DNA from: Desulfobacteraceae bacterium
GTDB taxonomy: Bacteria > Desulfobacterota > DSM-4660 > Desulfatiglandales > HGW-15
Length of the DNA stretch: 8,065 bases
Reading direction: 5' to 3'
Assembly: GCA_003819975.1 (NCBI GenBank)
Contig: RPPU01000182.1
Coordinates: 1 to 8,065, forward strand
Positions 1 through 5,466 of this stretch are shown here, one piece after another. How positions within the stretch are numbered: the stretch's first letter is position 1; each line of letters starts with the position of its first letter. The notes under the pieces were generated by a model. It was not told the DNA's origin. It did not search any database and was given only the letters and a program-made list of their open reading frames with translations. The translations under genes were made by a program, and so were the position numbers.

Positions 1-105
1 TATCTGAACGCCACTGGGATCGAAGTCGGCCTCCTCATCAACTTCGGAAGCTCCAAACTCGAATACAAACGCTTCACTAGGAGCCGGGAATTCAAACATG
101 GATAA
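1..105 (+). CDS. GxxExxY family protein, C-terminal end (partial)
   Basis: Frame 1 is open from the window edge to TAA at 103-105 and gives 34 residues beginning YLNATGIEVGLLINFGS and continuing SKLEYKRFTRS. The 'G.EVGLLINFG...LEYKR' pattern is the C-terminal signature of the GxxExxY family (small proteins of about 125 residues, function unestablished, often present in many copies per genome). The N-terminal part, including the GxxExxY motif itself, lies outside the window. The last residues (KHG) and the stop codon fall inside palindromic repeat R1, so the native end of the gene appears to have been replaced by repeat sequence. The gene reads in the same direction as hsdMS, 76 bp upstream of it. 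Family assignment is by recognition of the C-terminal pattern only. Confidence 0.72.
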   Translation, partial: YLNATGIEVGLLINFGSSKLEYKRFTRSREFKHG

Positions 106-167
106 ACACGATATACAGGATTTTTTATTTCCCCATTTTTATCATGTCCATCCTGTTCATCCATATG
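95..167 (-). repeat. Palindromic repeat R1 (GGATAAACA family, long-loop subtype)
   Basis: The left arm starts AACATGGAT (95-103) and the right arm ends ATCCAT (159-164). The arms contain 9-nt-phased GGAT/ATCC units around an A/T-rich loop containing TTTCCCC. The first 50 or so bases match R5 (3180-3256) with about three differences, including the loop, so R1 and R5 form one subtype in the same orientation, opposite to R2 to R4 when judged by the asymmetric loop. R1 supplies the stop codon of the GxxExxY gene and ends a few bases before the ribosome binding site of hsdMS, so its hairpin would sit in the hsdMS leader if the two genes are co-transcribed. Confidence 0.85.
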
Positions 168-181
168 AATAAAGGAATCAT

Positions 182-2878
182 ATGTTAGACACCGACACCA
201 AACGCCGCATAGACACCGCCCGCGACATCCTCGTCGGCAAAGTGCCCGACCCCAAGAGCCAGGTTGAGCAGATCACTATTGCCCTGATCTATAAGTTCAT
301 GGACGACATGGACGCTGAGAGTGAGGAATTCGGCGGCAAGCGCAAGTTTTTTGCCAATGAGTTTGCCCGCTACGGCTGGGCCAAACTCATGCGCTCCGGG
401 TTGGGCGGCCACGAGACCCTGAACCTTTATGCCGAAGCCATTACTAAGATGCCGGAAAACCCCGGCATTCCGCTGCTCTTCCGCGACATCTTCAAGAACG
501 CCTACCTGCCCTACCGCGACCCCGAAACGCTCAAGATGTTCCTCAAGGTCATCGATGAATTCAACTATGATCACAGCGAACGACTCGGCGATGCCTTCGA
601 ATATCTCCTTTCCGTACTCGGCTCCCAGGGTGACGCCGGACAGTTCCGCACCCCGCGCCACATCATCGATTTCATGGTTGCCATCATCGACCCGAAGAAG
701 AACGAGACCGTGCTTGACCCGGCCTGCGGCACGGCGGGGTTCTTGATCTCGGCTTATAAACACATTCTTGCCGCGAATAGAATTAACATGGATAAGCAGG
801 ATAAACAGGATGAAAATAAAAAATCCTGTGAATCCTGTCCATCCATGTTCAATTCGCTTATTCCGGGTGGAAAAAGCCACCTGACCGCCAATAAAATATA
901 CATGGATAAACAGGATAAACAGGATGGGCAGGATAAAAATAAAAAATCCTGTGAATCTTTTCCATCCATGTTCGTCTCTTCCCTCACGCCGGACGAAAAA
1001 GGCCGCCTCGCGCAGAACTTCAAGGGCTACGATATCTCGCCCGATATGGTGCGCCTGTCGCTGGTGAACCTGTACCTGCACGGCTTCGCCGACCCGCATA
1101 TCTACGAATACGATACCCTTGCCAGTCAGGATCGCTGGAACGATTATGCCGATGTCATCCTCGCCAATCCACCATTCATGTCGCCCAAAGGGGGCATTAT
1201 GCCCCACAAACGTTTCACGGTGCAGTCCAAGCGCAGCGAAGTTCTGTTCGTGGACTATATGGCTGAGCACCTCATGCCCACCGGCCGCGCCGGCATCATC
1301 GTACCCGAAGGTATCATCTTCCAGAGCCAGACCGCCTACAAACAACTGCGCAAGATGCTTGTGGAGGAGTATCTCGTCGCTGTAGTTTCGCTGCCAGCGG
1401 GTGTGTTCAATCCCTATTCCGGCGTCAAGACCTCGATTTTGATCCTCGACAAATCGCTGGCCAAAAAGACCAACACCATCGCCTTCTTCAAAGTTGAGAA
1501 CGACGGCTTCGGCCTCGGCGCCCAGCGACGCGAGATTGTTAAAAATGACCTGCCACAGGCCCTTGCCGAGATTGACGAATATCTGCGCCGCCTGCGCGCG
1601 GGGGAATCCGTGCCCGACTTCCAGCCCACGCTGGGGCTGATCGTGGAGAAGGAAAAGATCGCGGCGAATGGGGACTACAACCTCAGCGTTGAGAGATATA
1701 GGGAAGGTCTCGCACAAGCTACTCATTGGCCATTTGTGCCACTGTCCACAGTTGCATTGATTGAAAGCGGCTCCCGCGAGAAGGGCGGCGCGATTTCGGC
1801 TGGCATCCCAAGTATTGGTGGTGAGCAAATCGACGAAAGGGGAAACATCCGCTTCGACAAAATGAAGTTTGTCTCTCAGGAACACTTCATAGGAATGACA
1901 AAAGGTGTTCTTCGAAGCGGCGATGTGCTAATCGTCAAGGATGGTGCAACCACTGGGAAAACATGCTTCTTCGAACATGACATATCTGCAGCGGTGAATG
2001 AGCACGTCTTCATTTGGCGAGCCAAAGAGTCGATTCTCCCGTACTTCCTCTATTGTGCCGTAAGAGCAGGCGCCTTCCAAGACAGACTCAGGCCTTTCAT
2101 CAAGGGAATCATAGGAGGAATTAGCCTCGAAGTAGGAGAGATTGAAATTCCCCTGCCGCCGCTGGAGGTGCAGAAGGAGATCGTGGCGGAGATCGAGAGC
2201 TATCAGAAAGTCATCAACGGCGCCCGCGCCGTCCTCGACAACTACCGCCCCCACATCCCAGTTGACGCTGACTGGCCGATGGTGGCATTGGGGGAAGTCG
2301 CCAAAGTCACTAGCGGATATAGTTTCAGCAGCAAAGACTTCTCGACAACAAGCCCCATCAAGACTATCAAAATCGCAAATGTAGGTGTGCAGGAATTTAT
2401 CGCGGATGATGAGAGCAACCTACCCTCTGACTTCTTCGATCTGTATCCAGACTTTTTAGTCCATAGTGGCGACTTGGTAATTGCGTTGACTCGTTCCATC
2501 ATCTCCACTGGCCTGAAGGTTGCCATCGTTCCTACGGCCTATGATTGCTCTTTGCTGAATCAGCGGGTTGCTTCGATTCAAGGCAAGGAAGATCTCAGTA
2601 TCACCAAGTTTATCTACTTCGTTTTATGTTCTGATTTTGTTTACCGCTACATCTCGGAGAAGGCGCGTTCGCTTATGCAGCCCAATCTTTCGGTTGTGGA
2701 TTTAAAGGAGCTGAAAATCCCCCTCCCACCCATCGCCACCCAGCAAACCATCGTCGCCGAGATCGAAGCCGAGCAGGCACTGGTCGCCGCCAACCGCGAC
2801 CTGATCGCGCGCTTCGAGAAGAAGATTCAGGCCACCCTCGCCCGCGTCTGGGGCGAAGAAAAAGATGAACATGAATAA
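182..2878 (+). CDS. hsdMS: Fused type I DNA methyltransferase and specificity protein (HsdM-HsdS)
   Basis: The protein (898 residues) would methylate adenine N6 at a bipartite recognition site and give sequence specificity to a type I restriction-modification complex. Residues 1 to about 140 resemble the HsdM N-terminal helical domain. Motif I is DPACGTAGF (179-187), GYDISPDMVRLS is motif II, and the catalytic motif IV is NPPF (329-332). NGDYNLSVERY (496-506) closes the HsdM part. HsdS follows: recognition domain 1 (about 512-655), spacer helix opening LPPLEVQKEIVAEIES (658-673), recognition domain 2 (about 698-846), and a second helix from LPPIATQQTIVAEIEA. HsdM (about 500) plus HsdS (about 400) matches the length. 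The ATG has AAGGA 5 nt upstream. Residues about 196-275, between motifs I and II, are unusual: they hold two translated palindromic repeats (M203-F223 and M241-F264) in a tandem duplication. The final KDEHE and stop come from repeat R4. The recognition domains are AT-richer than the catalytic part. No hsdR is visible. Confidence 0.93.
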   Translation: MLDTDTKRRIDTARDILVGKVPDPKSQVEQITIALIYKFMDDMDAESEEFGGKRKFFANEFARYGWAKLMRSGLGGHETLNLYAEAITKMPENPGIPLLFRDIFKNAYLPYRDPETLKMFLKVIDEFNYDHSERLGDAFEYLLSVLGSQGDAGQFRTPRHIIDFMVAIIDPKKNETVLDPACGTAGFLISAYKHILAANRINMDKQDKQDENKKSCESCPSMFNSLIPGGKSHLTANKIYMDKQDKQDGQDKNKKSCESFPSMFVSSLTPDEKGRLAQNFKGYDISPDMVRLSLVNLYLHGFADPHIYEYDTLASQDRWNDYADVILANPPFMSPKGGIMPHKRFTVQSKRSEVLFVDYMAEHLMPTGRAGIIVPEGIIFQSQTAYKQLRKMLVEEYLVAVVSLPAGVFNPYSGVKTSILILDKSLAKKTNTIAFFKVENDGFGLGAQRREIVKNDLPQALAEIDEYLRRLRAGESVPDFQPTLGLIVEKEKIAANGDYNLSVERYREGLAQATHWPFVPLSTVALIESGSREKGGAISAGIPSIGGEQIDERGNIRFDKMKFVSQEHFIGMTKGVLRSGDVLIVKDGATTGKTCFFEHDISAAVNEHVFIWRAKESILPYFLYCAVRAGAFQDRLRPFIKGIIGGISLEVGEIEIPLPPLEVQKEIVAEIESYQKVINGARAVLDNYRPHIPVDADWPMVALGEVAKVTSGYSFSSKDFSTTSPIKTIKIANVGVQEFIADDESNLPSDFFDLYPDFLVHSGDLVIALTRSIISTGLKVAIVPTAYDCSLLNQRVASIQGKEDLSITKFIYFVLCSDFVYRYISEKARSLMQPNLSVVDLKELKIPLPPIATQQTIVAEIEAEQALVAANRDLIARFEKKIQATLARVWGEEKDEHE
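780..855 (+). repeat. Palindromic repeat R2, translated inside hsdMS
   Basis: The outer arms are GAATT-AACATGGAT (780-793) and ATCCATGTTCAATTC (841-855), a near-perfect inverted repeat with one extra base. The interior has GGATAAGCA and GGATAAACA units on the left, and TCCTGTGAA and TCCTGTCCA units on the right, with a short A-rich loop. It is read in frame as MDKQDKQDENKKSCESCPSM plus F (residues 203-223). The core (785-849) is 9 bp shorter than R3, which is one missing GGATNNNCA unit. Confidence 0.88.
899..972 (+). repeat. Palindromic repeat R3, translated inside hsdMS
   Basis: The arms are ACATGGAT (900-907) and ATCCATGT (964-971). The left arm is a run of 9-mers: GGATAAACA, GGATAAACA, GGATGGGCA, GGATAAAAA. 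The right arm carries the matching ATCCTGTGA-type units. It is read in frame as residues 241-264 (MDKQDKQDGQDK...PSMF). Orientation and subtype are the same as R2, from which it is separated by 43 to 49 bp of duplicated host sequence. Confidence 0.88.
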
Positions 2879-2919
2879 ACAAGATGAAAAAAATCCTGTC
2901 TATCCTGTCCATCCATGTT
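2868..2919 (+). repeat. Palindromic repeat R4 at the 3' end of hsdMS
   Basis: The left end is AACATGAAT (2868-2876, one change from AACATGGAT) and the right end is ATCCATGTT (2911-2919). At 52 bp it is the shortest copy: only one left-arm 9-mer (AAACAAGAT) remains, opposite ATCCTGTCT and ATCCTGTCC. It has the short A-rich loop of R2 and R3 and the same orientation. It provides the TAA stop of hsdMS (2876-2878) and the last two residues before it. After transcription it could fold as a hairpin at the gene end; there is no T-run, so it is not a classical terminator. Confidence 0.82.
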
Positions 2920-2956
2920 ATTTTATTGCCGGACACCGGCGGAAAGCAGGTAAAGC

Positions 2957-3133
2957 ATGAAAGCGGAAATCAAAGGAAATGAATTGATCATCACGATTGA
3001 GATGCAGACACCCACCCCGTCGGCGAGCGGCAAAACCTTGGTCGTCGCCTCCACTCACGGTAACCAGACCACGACAGCGACCATAGAGGGAAAGCCTATT
3101 GTCGTCGGTTTGAATGCCTATATCAAAAAATAG
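2957..3133 (+). CDS. Small conserved-looking protein accompanying type I modification genes (58 residues)
   Basis: ATG at 2957 has AGG 6 nt upstream (2948-2950), and TAG is at 3131-3133. The protein starts MKAEIKGNELIITIEMQTP, then a Ser/Thr-rich middle (TPSASGKTLVVASTHGNQ), and ends GKPIVVGLNAYIKK. The alternating pattern suggests a compact all-beta fold. There is no signal peptide, membrane segment or Cys. I recall near-identical small proteins directly behind hsdM or fused hsdMS genes in unrelated genomes, and the position here, 78 bp after hsdMS with R4 in between, fits. SGKT resembles part of a P-loop, but the full GxxxxGK[ST] motif is absent. The function is unknown; an accessory role in the modification complex is inference from neighbourhood. 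It is co-directional with hsdMS and followed by R5 about 47 bp later. Confidence 0.78.
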   Translation: MKAEIKGNELIITIEMQTPTPSASGKTLVVASTHGNQTTTATIEGKPIVVGLNAYIKK

Positions 3134-3179
3134 GCGGAGATAGCAAGGTTTTGGTGTCCTTCTTCCCTTTCGAGGAAGT

Positions 3180-3256
3180 TTAACATGGATAAACAGGATA
3201 TGCAGGATTTTTTATTTCCCCATTTTTATCCTGTTCATCCTACCCATCCATGTTAA
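3180..3256 (-). repeat. Palindromic repeat R5 (long-loop subtype), between the modification module and the cupin gene
   Basis: TTAACATGGAT (3180-3190) and ATCCATGTTAA (3246-3256) form a perfect 11-bp terminal inverted repeat, the best-preserved ends of the five copies. The interior has GGATAAACA and GGATATGCA on the left, a loop with TTTCCCC, and ATCCTGTTC and ATCCTACCC on the right. It is nearly identical to R1 over the first 50 bp and in the same orientation. It marks the boundary between the GC-richer defence module and the minus-strand cupin gene, and could act as a 3' hairpin for both convergent transcripts. Confidence 0.88.
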
Positions 3257-3306
3257 TATCGTGCTTCCAAATGCCGGATAGCCGATACCCGGGAAACTCC
3301 TATTCC

Positions 3307-3681
3307 TTATCCCCTACCCTTAACCTGCAACTCGTATTCAGCCTGCAGGTTCTGAAAATCTTCCCTAACCGGATAAAACACATCGAGCGCCCGACAAGCG
3401 GTCAGAGCCTTGCCCGAGTGCGGCACATGCGGAGGAATCACGAGCACCGCGCCCGCTTCCAGGCGCAAGGTATGGCCGCCGACATTCATTTCAAAAGAAC
3501 CCTCAAGCAAATTCAGGATCTGCTCATGCGGATGAGTATGCTCTGTCATGCCGGCGCCTGCCTCGAAATCCCAGTAAACCAGACTCATATTTTTTGAGTG
3601 AATAAAACGCGCTTTGGCGCCGGGCAACATGGGAATGCAGGCCATATCGTTTAGGTTCAGACAACATAGTTTGTTTTCCAT
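3307..3681 (-). CDS. Small single-domain cupin protein
   Basis: A 124-residue cytoplasmic protein with one cupin_2 beta barrel. The first cupin motif spans GMTEHTHPHEQILNLLEGSF (residues 44-63), with metal-type ligands H48, H50 and Q54 or E53. The second is AGAVLVIPPHVPHSGKAL (76-93), with H88. The HPHEQ...LEG and IPPHVPHSGKA patterns are common in stand-alone cupins annotated only as 'cupin domain-containing protein'. Substrates vary (sugars, small acids, sensing) and cannot be told from sequence. The start is supported by GGAG 6 nt upstream on the minus strand (about 3688-3691). The gene is co-directional with mltA but 161 bp away, so it is probably transcribed independently. The C-terminal tail (QVKGRG) is short and basic. 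Confidence 0.85.
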   Translation of the reverse strand: MENKLCCLNLNDMACIPMLPGAKARFIHSKNMSLVYWDFEAGAGMTEHTHPHEQILNLLEGSFEMNVGGHTLRLEAGAVLVIPPHVPHSGKALTACRALDVFYPVREDFQNLQAEYELQVKGRG

Positions 3682-3805
3682 ATAGACTCCATGTTTTTCA
3701 TCGTATAAAGGTCAAGGGTACACCGCTTAGCATTCATTGTTGAAAGGAATAAAGCATCCGCAATCGTTCAAGCGATTACATGGCAACCGCGATGGTTTTT
3801 CTTAA

Positions 3806-3838
3806 CCGTGAACGGTGAACCCTGAACTCGGAACCCGG
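3806..3838. repeat. Degenerate 7-bp tandem repeat (NNNTGAA type)
   Basis: The consecutive heptamers read CCGTGAA, CGGTGAA, CCCTGAA and CTCGGAA, then a partial CCCGG. The array lies 5 bp beyond the mltA stop codon, in the 161-bp cupin-mltA gap. The first two units together make ACCGT-GA-ACGGT, a small perfect inverted repeat. I recall short GTGAAC-type heptamer arrays as common intergenic sequence in some Desulfobacterota and Chlorobi. The rest of the gap (3682-3805) shows nothing else convincing apart from the cupin ribosome binding site. Confidence 0.6.
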
Positions 3839-3842
3839 TCTT

Positions 3843-5096
3843 CTAAGGTTTCTTAATCAAAATATAAAGCTTGCCTTCATTTTTCATTTGCCCCGCTTCC
3901 AACCCGGCCTGGTAGCCCGTGCCCCAGAAAATATCGGCCCGGTGCGCGCCCCGGATCGCTCCGCCCGTATCCTGATTGACGATAAAACGGGAGAAATCGA
4001 CCCATTGGGACACCTCTTCTTTTTCATTGATCACCGGCTTTTGACAAAGGATAAACCCCAGCGCCCCTTTGGGAAAAAGATAGGAATCCAGGGCAATGGA
4101 CCGGCCCGCGGTCAAAAGCACGTTGATGTTGCCGTAGGGCCCGTCGACGCGTTGCCTGAAGAACACATAAGAAGGGTCTGAATTCAGAATCTCCCGGACC
4201 TGTTCGGGATGTTCAGCCAGGAAACGGCGTATGCTCTGCATGGAGAGCTCTTCTTTTTTTAAAAAGCCCCGATCCATCAGATAGCGGGCGATGCTTTTAA
4301 AAGGCCGGCCATTGGCCGCCTCATAGCCGACCGCCATCGTGCTGCCGTCCGGCAATTTGATACGACCCGAACCCTGGATTTGCAAATAGGAACAATCGAC
4401 CGGATCTTTGAGCCAGACCAATTCAAGCCCCCGGCCATCCAAAGCCCGATCGGTCTCGATCTCCTTACGCGCATAATAGGGCAAAACTTCTTTGCCCTCG
4501 ATCCGGGCTACAATATTCTTACCTTTAAACTCCTCCCGGAAAAGGGAAAGGTCGATCTTGATCAAGTCATCCGGTTGCCCGTACAAGGGATAGCGAAAGG
4601 CGTCGTCCGCCGTCAGGTTGCCTTCATAAACCGGTTCAAAATAACCGGTGAAAAGCACTTTACGGTCGCCTTGATATCCGCTTGCGCCATAAACCAGGAA
4701 ATGTTTGCGAATCTGCCGGTTCAATTCATCGGCCTGATCCCGGTATTGTCGGATCAATTCTCCAAAAAATTTTTGGCTTTCAAGCACCTGTCGGCAGGTA
4801 TATTGGTGCGGTCCATAAGTAAAAAGCGTTTCCGGATTCAGGCGATTCAGATATTCCGCGTTTTTTTCAATAGCCCCCAATAATGAATCAAAGTCCATGT
4901 CGTCTTGGAATTTTGGATACGCATAGCGCACCGGGAGCAACGCTTCACTGGGTTGTTGAATTTCATTTTTAAGAGTGGCACAACAACCGGACGCCAAAGC
5001 CAAGAGTGCCCCAACCCGCAACAATTTAAAAAATTTGGACCGGCTAAAATGCAAAATCATTTTCTCTCTGAAACTCAAACTCGGCGCCTGGTGCAT
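3843..5096 (-). CDS. mltA: Membrane-bound lytic murein transglycosylase A (MltA)
   Basis: A 417-residue lipoprotein-type enzyme. MltA cleaves the MurNAc-GlcNAc bond of peptidoglycan to give 1,6-anhydro-muropeptides at the inner face of the outer membrane. Residues about 22-37 form a basic-then-hydrophobic signal sequence ending LALASGC, with lipidation most likely at C38. The MltA barrel domain is seen from FTGYFEPVYEG through YYARKEIE, LVWLKDPVD and LQIQGSGRI to VGYEAANGRPF. The C-terminal 3D (three-aspartate) domain contains QDTGGAIRGAHRADIFWG (375-392). D388 aligns, by my reading, with the catalytic Asp308 of mature E. coli MltA, and D376 with its conserved partner. It is longer than the E. 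coli enzyme (about 365), mainly from an N-terminal extension. The listed ATG has AGGAGG 12 nt upstream; an internal ATG at codon 13 (5060) with a weaker AGAGAG nearby would also keep the whole signal peptide. Confidence 0.94.
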   Translation of the reverse strand: MHQAPSLSFREKMILHFSRSKFFKLLRVGALLALASGCCATLKNEIQQPSEALLPVRYAYPKFQDDMDFDSLLGAIEKNAEYLNRLNPETLFTYGPHQYTCRQVLESQKFFGELIRQYRDQADELNRQIRKHFLVYGASGYQGDRKVLFTGYFEPVYEGNLTADDAFRYPLYGQPDDLIKIDLSLFREEFKGKNIVARIEGKEVLPYYARKEIETDRALDGRGLELVWLKDPVDCSYLQIQGSGRIKLPDGSTMAVGYEAANGRPFKSIARYLMDRGFLKKEELSMQSIRRFLAEHPEQVREILNSDPSYVFFRQRVDGPYGNINVLLTAGRSIALDSYLFPKGALGFILCQKPVINEKEEVSQWVDFSRFIVNQDTGGAIRGAHRADIFWGTGYQAGLEAGQMKNEGKLYILIKKP

Positions 5097-5108
5097 GCTT
5101 TTTAAAAA

Positions 5109-5114
5109 CCTCCT
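5109..5114 (-). promoter_or_regulatory. Ribosome binding site of mltA
   Basis: On the minus strand this reads AGGAGG, a perfect Shine-Dalgarno core. It is 12 nt from the ATG at 5096, longer than the usual 5 to 9 nt. No closer in-frame start of any type lies between them, so the site supports 5096 but leaves some doubt against the internal ATG at 5060. Confidence 0.6.
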
Positions 5115-5157
5115 GGAACTGAATGAACCCTGATTTATTAAACCGGATCGCTAACAA

Positions 5158-5186
5158 TTTATAGGCTGACCGACCTTTTTGGTCAA
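5158..5186 (-). promoter_or_regulatory. Sigma-70-type promoter of mltA
   Basis: On the minus strand TTGACC (5186-5181) and TATAAA (5163-5158) are separated by exactly 17 nt. Each is one base from consensus. Transcription would start near 5151, giving a leader of about 55 nt. Around the -35 box, TGACC (5167-5171) and GGTCA (5181-5185) form an inverted repeat (also GACC-TTTTT-GGTC), which could be an operator. Confidence 0.65.
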
Positions 5187-5279
5187 GTGACTTAGGCCTG
5201 CTTATGGTTGGGGTAAATTCCTTTTCCAATAACTATATTTTGCAAAAACATCTTCATGCGGGCAATTACTATTTATTGT

Positions 5280-5315
5280 GTAGTGAATAACTTTGCTGTG
5301 TAATTTTATCACTAC
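5280..5315. promoter_or_regulatory. Inverted repeat flanking a possible promoter
   Basis: GTAGTGA (5280-5286) and TCACTAC (5309-5315) are perfect inverted copies separated by 22 bp. Between and across them lies a weak promoter candidate reading plus: TTGTGT (5276-5281), 17 nt, TGTAAT (5299-5304). One arm thus overlaps the -35 element and the other the expected transcription start, the layout of an operator pair. A chance origin in AT-rich DNA cannot be excluded. Confidence 0.3.
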
Positions 5316-5466
5316 TTAGTGTGTGTTTTATTTACCACATTCACATGATCTCAAAACAAAAAACCATACCGATCATCTAAAATTATCAATTAATTATATC
5401 AATAATTTCAATATATTATTAATTATTTTTTTAATTAATTATAAAATTAATTTTTATGGTACATGC

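Larger units (their letters stand above)
767..1006 (+). repeat. Tandem duplication inside hsdMS, each unit carrying a palindromic repeat
   Basis: Unit 1 (767-880, residues 196-233) and unit 2 (881-1006, residues 234-275) align along their whole length. LAANRIN matches LTANKIY, then MDKQDKQD, KKSCES and PSMF match, then SLIPGGKSHL matches SLTPDEKGRL. They differ by one 9-nt unit in the repeat arm and by one extra codon after PSMF, so the frame is kept. Host codons on both sides of the repeat are included, so this is a duplication of a host segment containing a repeat, not simply two separate insertions. Unit 1's host part (GGKSH) has drifted from what I recall as the usual HsdM sequence (LTPDEKGRL), which unit 2 retains. 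Confidence 0.75.

Noticed and set aside
754..1023. Minus-strand 89-codon frame across R2 and R3
   Set aside because: It is the reverse reading of the palindromic repeats and lies inside the conserved hsdMS frame.
185..1885. A 566-codon open frame antisense to hsdMS
   Set aside because: It mirrors GC-rich codons of a well-supported methyltransferase gene, contains no recognisable domain, and stays open across the repeats only because their arms lack stops on both strands.
2957..3133. ATP-binding P-loop suggested by SGKT in the small protein
   Set aside because: The glycine-rich GxxxxGK[ST] pattern is incomplete and a 58-residue protein is too small for the nucleotide-binding fold.
95..3256. 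CRISPR-like array formed by the repeated units
   Set aside because: Copies are irregularly spaced, differ in length and orientation, are internally palindromic over their whole length, and have no uniform spacers or cas genes.
3250..3597. Plus-strand open frame opposite the cupin gene
   Set aside because: It starts inside repeat R5 and runs antisense to a clear cupin coding sequence, with no domain of its own.
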